Shown: piece by piece, positions 40,601 through 43,838 of the stretch
Position numbering within the stretch: the stretch's first letter is position 1
Layout: each line of letters starts with the position of its first letter
Assembly: GCA_030267965.1 (NCBI GenBank)
Contig: BRYA01000071.1
Location: forward strand, 1 to 43,838
Length of the DNA: 43,838 nt
From: Triparma columacea
Taxonomy: Eukaryota; Sar; Bolidophyceae; Parmales; Triparmaceae
Reading direction: 5' to 3'
Notes under the pieces: generated by a model
What the model saw: only the letters and a program-made list of their open reading frames with translations
Databases searched by the model: none
What the model was told of the DNA's origin: nothing
Program-made: the position numbers and the translations under genes

Positions 40601-42866
40601 GAGTGCATCGAGGGAGGTGAGAATATGCACTTCGCCTCGCCGCTACTGTACATTAATCCAACCCTCTCCTCGCTCTCCTCGCATCGCAGCTGGCACGATA
40701 TTACTTGAAGTGGTGTCGGTATTGTTCGTTCTCTTTATGTCCGTATTCTTCTACTTTGCTTACAGGACGGCCAAGGGTGCTATCAAGATGCAGGAGGACG
40801 CCGCTTTAGGTGCCGACATGGAAAGTGAGGGCGAGGAGATGAACGAGAGATTGCGCGCAGAGTCCAAGGCGAAGATTGCTGAAATGAAGGCCAAGGTTAA
40901 TGAAATGAAGGGGAAGATGGCAGCGATGAAGGCGAAGCAGCAGGCGTACGTTGACAAGATCAAGGGCTACCAGAAGATGTACAAGTCCATGAGGACGCCC
41001 TTGAAAATCTTCATTTCCTTCTTCCAGATCAGTAGCGGACTTCCCAAGACCCTCAATTTGAAGTACCCCGTTAACTTCACCCAGGCGCTCCACGCGGTTA
41101 ACTTCGTCAACCTTGACTTTGCTGCCATGATGGCGGCTGCCTGCATGCCTGAAGCGTCCTCCCCATTCTTCAAGGGTTTCTACTTGGAGCTCTTCGCTTT
41201 AACCATGGGACCACTCGTCATTGGCCTGTCTTTACTCGCCGTGTTCGCGTATTGCAAGAAGTCCAAGTCTCCCATGCTCGACGTAATCGGTGACGAGGTC
41301 TTCAAGCTCTTCCTTTTGGGTACGTACCTCATAATGCCAGGTGCAACAGTTAAGATTTTCACAACCTTCAACTGCGACACTGATTTACCTTACGACAACT
41401 ACTACACAGACATCGACGGTAACCAATACGACACCCTCGCAAACGCAAACTACGGTTCATACCTCAAGGCTGATTACAACCGTATGTGCCACAACACCTC
41501 TGTCGCCACATACACAAAGGACGAGAACGGTTACTACGATTTGCAGATAACAACCTCGGTAACCGACGAGTACAACTTCTGGCGTTGGTACGCTGTCGGT
41601 ATGATCTTCGTGTACCCGATCGGGATACCCTGTCTTTACTTCTTCCTCCTTTACTTCAACAGACACACAATCGACCCGGGGCAGGACGAGCTTCAGGTAT
41701 TATACGGGGGTGACGAGGCGAAGGCCTTGGGCATCGCCATCCAGATCCGTGACTCCGGCCCCCACAGCCACCGGCACAAGATGTTCGCTTTCCTGTACGA
41801 GGCTTACGAGCCCAAGTGCTGGTACTTTGAGGTGATTGAGTGTATGAGGAGGATCGTCTTGACGGGGGGGCTCATCGTCTTCAAGCCGGGGAGCATTTTT
41901 CAGATCGTTGTGAGCATGGTAGTGTGCCTATTCAGCATTAGAGTGTACGCGGGAATAGGTCCTTTCATTAAAGGTGAGGGAGGGGCGCGGGGCGAGAAAG
42001 GTAGAGCCCCTTGTATGTATGCCTTTTGTCGTATTTTTCGGCTCATTCCTCTTTTCTTTTCCCCTCCCTGCTCGGTCGCAGCTAAGGACGACACCCTCGC
42101 TGAGATAATGCAGTGGCAGATATTCTTCACCCTCTTCGGTAGCATGCTTCTCAAGGTAGACCTGCATGGTGAGCAGGGTGTATCCCATAATGATTTTGGC
42201 GTTCTCCTTCTCATAGTGAACGCCGCCGGTCCTACCATGCTCATCTTAAACTCTGTTCGCAACGGTGACATGAAGGCAAAGTACGACGCGAGTTACGAGA
42301 AGGGTAAGGAAACCCTTAACAAGCACAAGGGGAAGCTCCTGTGCTGCGCGGGGACGGTCGGGGCGGCCATTGCGAGTATGGATGAAAAGAAGAAAGGGGC
42401 GGAGGAGAGGGCGAGTAAGGCGGCGGAAGATAGTAAGAAGAGACCGGAGGAATTTGGTGTTAAGAAGACACTGGAACTTTGGGAAGAACAAAAGAAAAAG
42501 GAGGAGGAGGAGAGAATCGAAAACGAGAGAATTTTGAGGGAGATTAATGGGGAGGGGGGGGAGGAAGAGGAGGAAGGAGGGGGGGAGGGGGGGGAGGAGA
42601 AGGAAGAGAAGGAAAAGAGGGAGGAGATGAAAGTTGAGGCCAAGGATTCGTCGAAAGAAGGCGTCGATATCAATCCAATAGCAGCTGCAGACCCTTTGCC
42701 AAATGCGACCATTGAGATGACTGTAATGAAGACCGAAGATAACGACGTTGTCGTGCTTGATGGTGCGTCGAAAAAATATAAGGAGAAAAATGGTATTGAT
42801 GAAGAGGACGAGTTCCTAGGTTTGGGTGACGAAAACATGGGTGACGACAACAACGGCAAAGATTAA
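37653..42866 (+). CDS. Large Cys-rich receptor-like multi-pass membrane protein
   Basis: Eight exons: 37653-37781, 37949-37993, 38067-38370, 38453-38646, 38739-39287, 39368-40616, 40690-41973 and 42082-42866; 1512 residues, all junctions in frame. The signal peptide is MAVSTVPFVLLSLLWLVSGQ. Next come beta-rich Ig-like or Calx-beta-like extracellular modules (to about 280). About 540 residues of cysteine-rich repeats follow, of the ephrin-receptor-like/GCC2-GCC3 type, with phrases such as CQCPPGYYLQNNECHTCGVG and GNCTKCPADTYTDEANTLNQ. From about 825 there are roughly seven hydrophobic helices. A Lys/Met/Ala/Glu coiled coil (about 866-917) follows the first helix, and the acidic C-terminus ends in GDDNNGKD. 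Similar proteins are abundant in oomycetes and diatoms but poorly characterised. A sensory or adhesion role is inferred. The second exon is only 45 nt. Confidence 0.9.
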
Positions 42867-43094
42867 GGCGCCAGTAAATGAACAATTTAACTCATTGAGA
42901 TATGTGTTCGAGTGTTATGATAGTGTTTCGTTTATTCTTTTTTCATGTTTTCGTCTTCCCTTTTTCCCTTTCTTTCTTTTCGTTTATGTTGTACGTATCG
43001 TTTCCCTCCTTATTTTGTTCATCCGCCGCCCTATTCCCCCCCCTCTGTGTTTGTAAATTAAATTCAAGTCAGTCCCCCCCCCTCATTCCGTCCG
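42867..43094. other. Convergent 3' intergenic region
   Basis: 228 bp between two convergent stop codons. T-rich, then C-rich on the plus strand, with TAAATTAAATTCAAG near 43055-43069 as a possible 3'-end signal. No gene seen. Confidence 0.4.
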
Positions 43095-43838
43095 TTAAAT
43101 CCCTCCCCCCATTTTCCCCTCCATCATCCTCCCCCCCCCCCCCTTCCCTTCATAACATTCCTCCCTAAAGTCCTCCCCCACCTTAAACCCACCATCCTCC
43201 TCCCCCCCCCCCTCTCTTCCCCCCAGTACAAACTCCTGAATTTCCCTAACAGTGAACCCGTAGTTAACAGAGCTCACAGCCTCCCCGTATATCCGACCTG
43301 TTTCAGTGTTGCTTTCGATGATGGATAATCTTTTGAGCGTGAGGAAGTGTTCCTTCCCCGTCAGTGTTTCGAGGTATGATTTTATCCGAGGGTAGTACTC
43401 GATCCTGCTTTTACCGTACTCCCCGAAGCTCGCCATGCTTACGGTCCGACCTAACCCTTTCCTTCTCCTCTTGTTGTTGGCTTGAGTAGGGGATGATGAG
43501 GAGTATACGGTTACTCCGGTTGGGGGTGGACCTGAGTATTGTGACTTGAGAGATTCGTGTTCTCCTTTATCGTACCTTGAATCGTAGAAGCGTAGCCATG
43601 TGAAGTCCGCTAGCTTAAGGTCGGGGGGGTAAGGGTGTCCTGCTGAGGGGCAGGGGAGGAGGGGGGGTGGGGGAGGGACTAAGGAGGTGGAGGGGGGGGT
43701 GGGGAGAGGACCTTGAGGTGGATGGGAGGATGAGGACACTGAGAACATGGAGGAGGAGGGTGAGGAGGAAGAGGAGGCGGAGGAGGAGGAGGAGGAGGAT
43801 GAGGAGGAGGTTTCGTTCGCCGTGAAGGGCTCGTCGTT
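43095..43838 (-). CDS. Unknown protein, N-terminus cut by window edge
   Basis: The frame is open from the stop at 43095-43097 to the right edge of the window, 247 codons, so the start lies beyond it; the ATG at 43748 is probably internal. The part next to the edge is a long serine run, followed by Pro/Ser-rich sequence. A more ordered core reads KLADFTWLRFYDSRYDKGEH and, further on, KSRIEYYPRIKSYLETLTGK and FLTLKRLSIIESNTETGRIY. The C-terminus is Gly-rich with basic and acidic residues. I recognise no family. Confidence 0.6.
   Translation of the reverse strand, partial: NDEPFTANETSSSSSSSSSSASSSSSPSSSMFSVSSSSHPPQGPLPTPPSTSLVPPPPPLLPCPSAGHPYPPDLKLADFTWLRFYDSRYDKGEHESLKSQYSGPPPTGVTVYSSSSPTQANNKRRRKGLGRTVSMASFGEYGKSRIEYYPRIKSYLETLTGKEHFLTLKRLSIIESNTETGRIYGEAVSSVNYGFTVREIQEFVLGGREGGGEEDGGFKVGEDFREECYEGKGGGGRMMEGKMGGGI

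Overview
This window is the left end of a eukaryotic chromosome. It opens with eleven CCCTAA telomere units, and about 340 bp later the first gene ends. Behind the telomere I resolve 15 protein genes, on both strands and very tightly packed. Gaps between stop codons of convergent genes are as small as 66-80 bp, and divergent genes share promoters of 166-377 bp. Spliceosomal introns begin GTGAG, GTAAG or GTACGT and end in CAG or TAG, and often carry CTAAC or CTAAT branch sites. Poly-G and poly-C tracts are frequent. With the gene families seen (START-like repeat proteins, WD40-channel fusions, BspA/DUF285 repeats, cysteine-rich multi-pass receptors), this suggests a small free-living alga or protist. 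My best guess is a marine stramenopile of the Bolidophyceae/Parmales type. That placement is an inference from style; no rRNA or organelle marker is present.

Layout. 1-69 telomere; 70-410 degenerate subtelomeric repeats; 411-7583 (-) an intronless 2390-residue membrane protein with START-like domains and a duplicated membrane module, in less GC-rich DNA than the rest; 7584-8759 a gene-free stretch with a hairpin and a 28-bp tandem repeat. The dense region follows: divergent NDPK-like protein (-) and acylated AGC-type kinase (+); AP-3 mu (-); F-box/Sel1 protein (-); NatA subunit NAA15 (-) with a repeat-laden first intron; an unknown 377-residue protein (+); AlkB-like dioxygenase (-); BspA-like repeat protein (-); rhomboid protease (+); acylaminoacyl-peptidase (-); SHPRH-type SNF2/PHD/RING protein (+); a WD40-ankyrin-TRP-like channel fusion (-); a large cysteine-rich multi-pass receptor-like protein (+); and an unknown protein cut by the right edge (-).

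Exon structures were rebuilt by hand. Each proposed junction has GT-AG ends and keeps the reading frame, and several restore conserved family sequence across the junction (AP-3 mu, NAA15, rhomboid, acylaminoacyl-peptidase, SHPRH).

How genes relate. Most are unlinked housekeeping or signalling genes. Two pairings stand out. NAA15 (N-terminal acetylation) and acylaminoacyl-peptidase (removal of acetylated N-terminal residues) act at opposite ends of the same cycle. The WD40-channel and the cysteine-rich receptor start back to back from a 166-bp promoter and may act together at a membrane. The most unusual items are the WD40-ANK-channel fusion, the telomere-adjacent START/membrane giant, the paired 86-bp structured elements inside NAA15 intron 1, and the recurrent pattern of G-runs at the 5' end and C-runs at the 3' end of introns.
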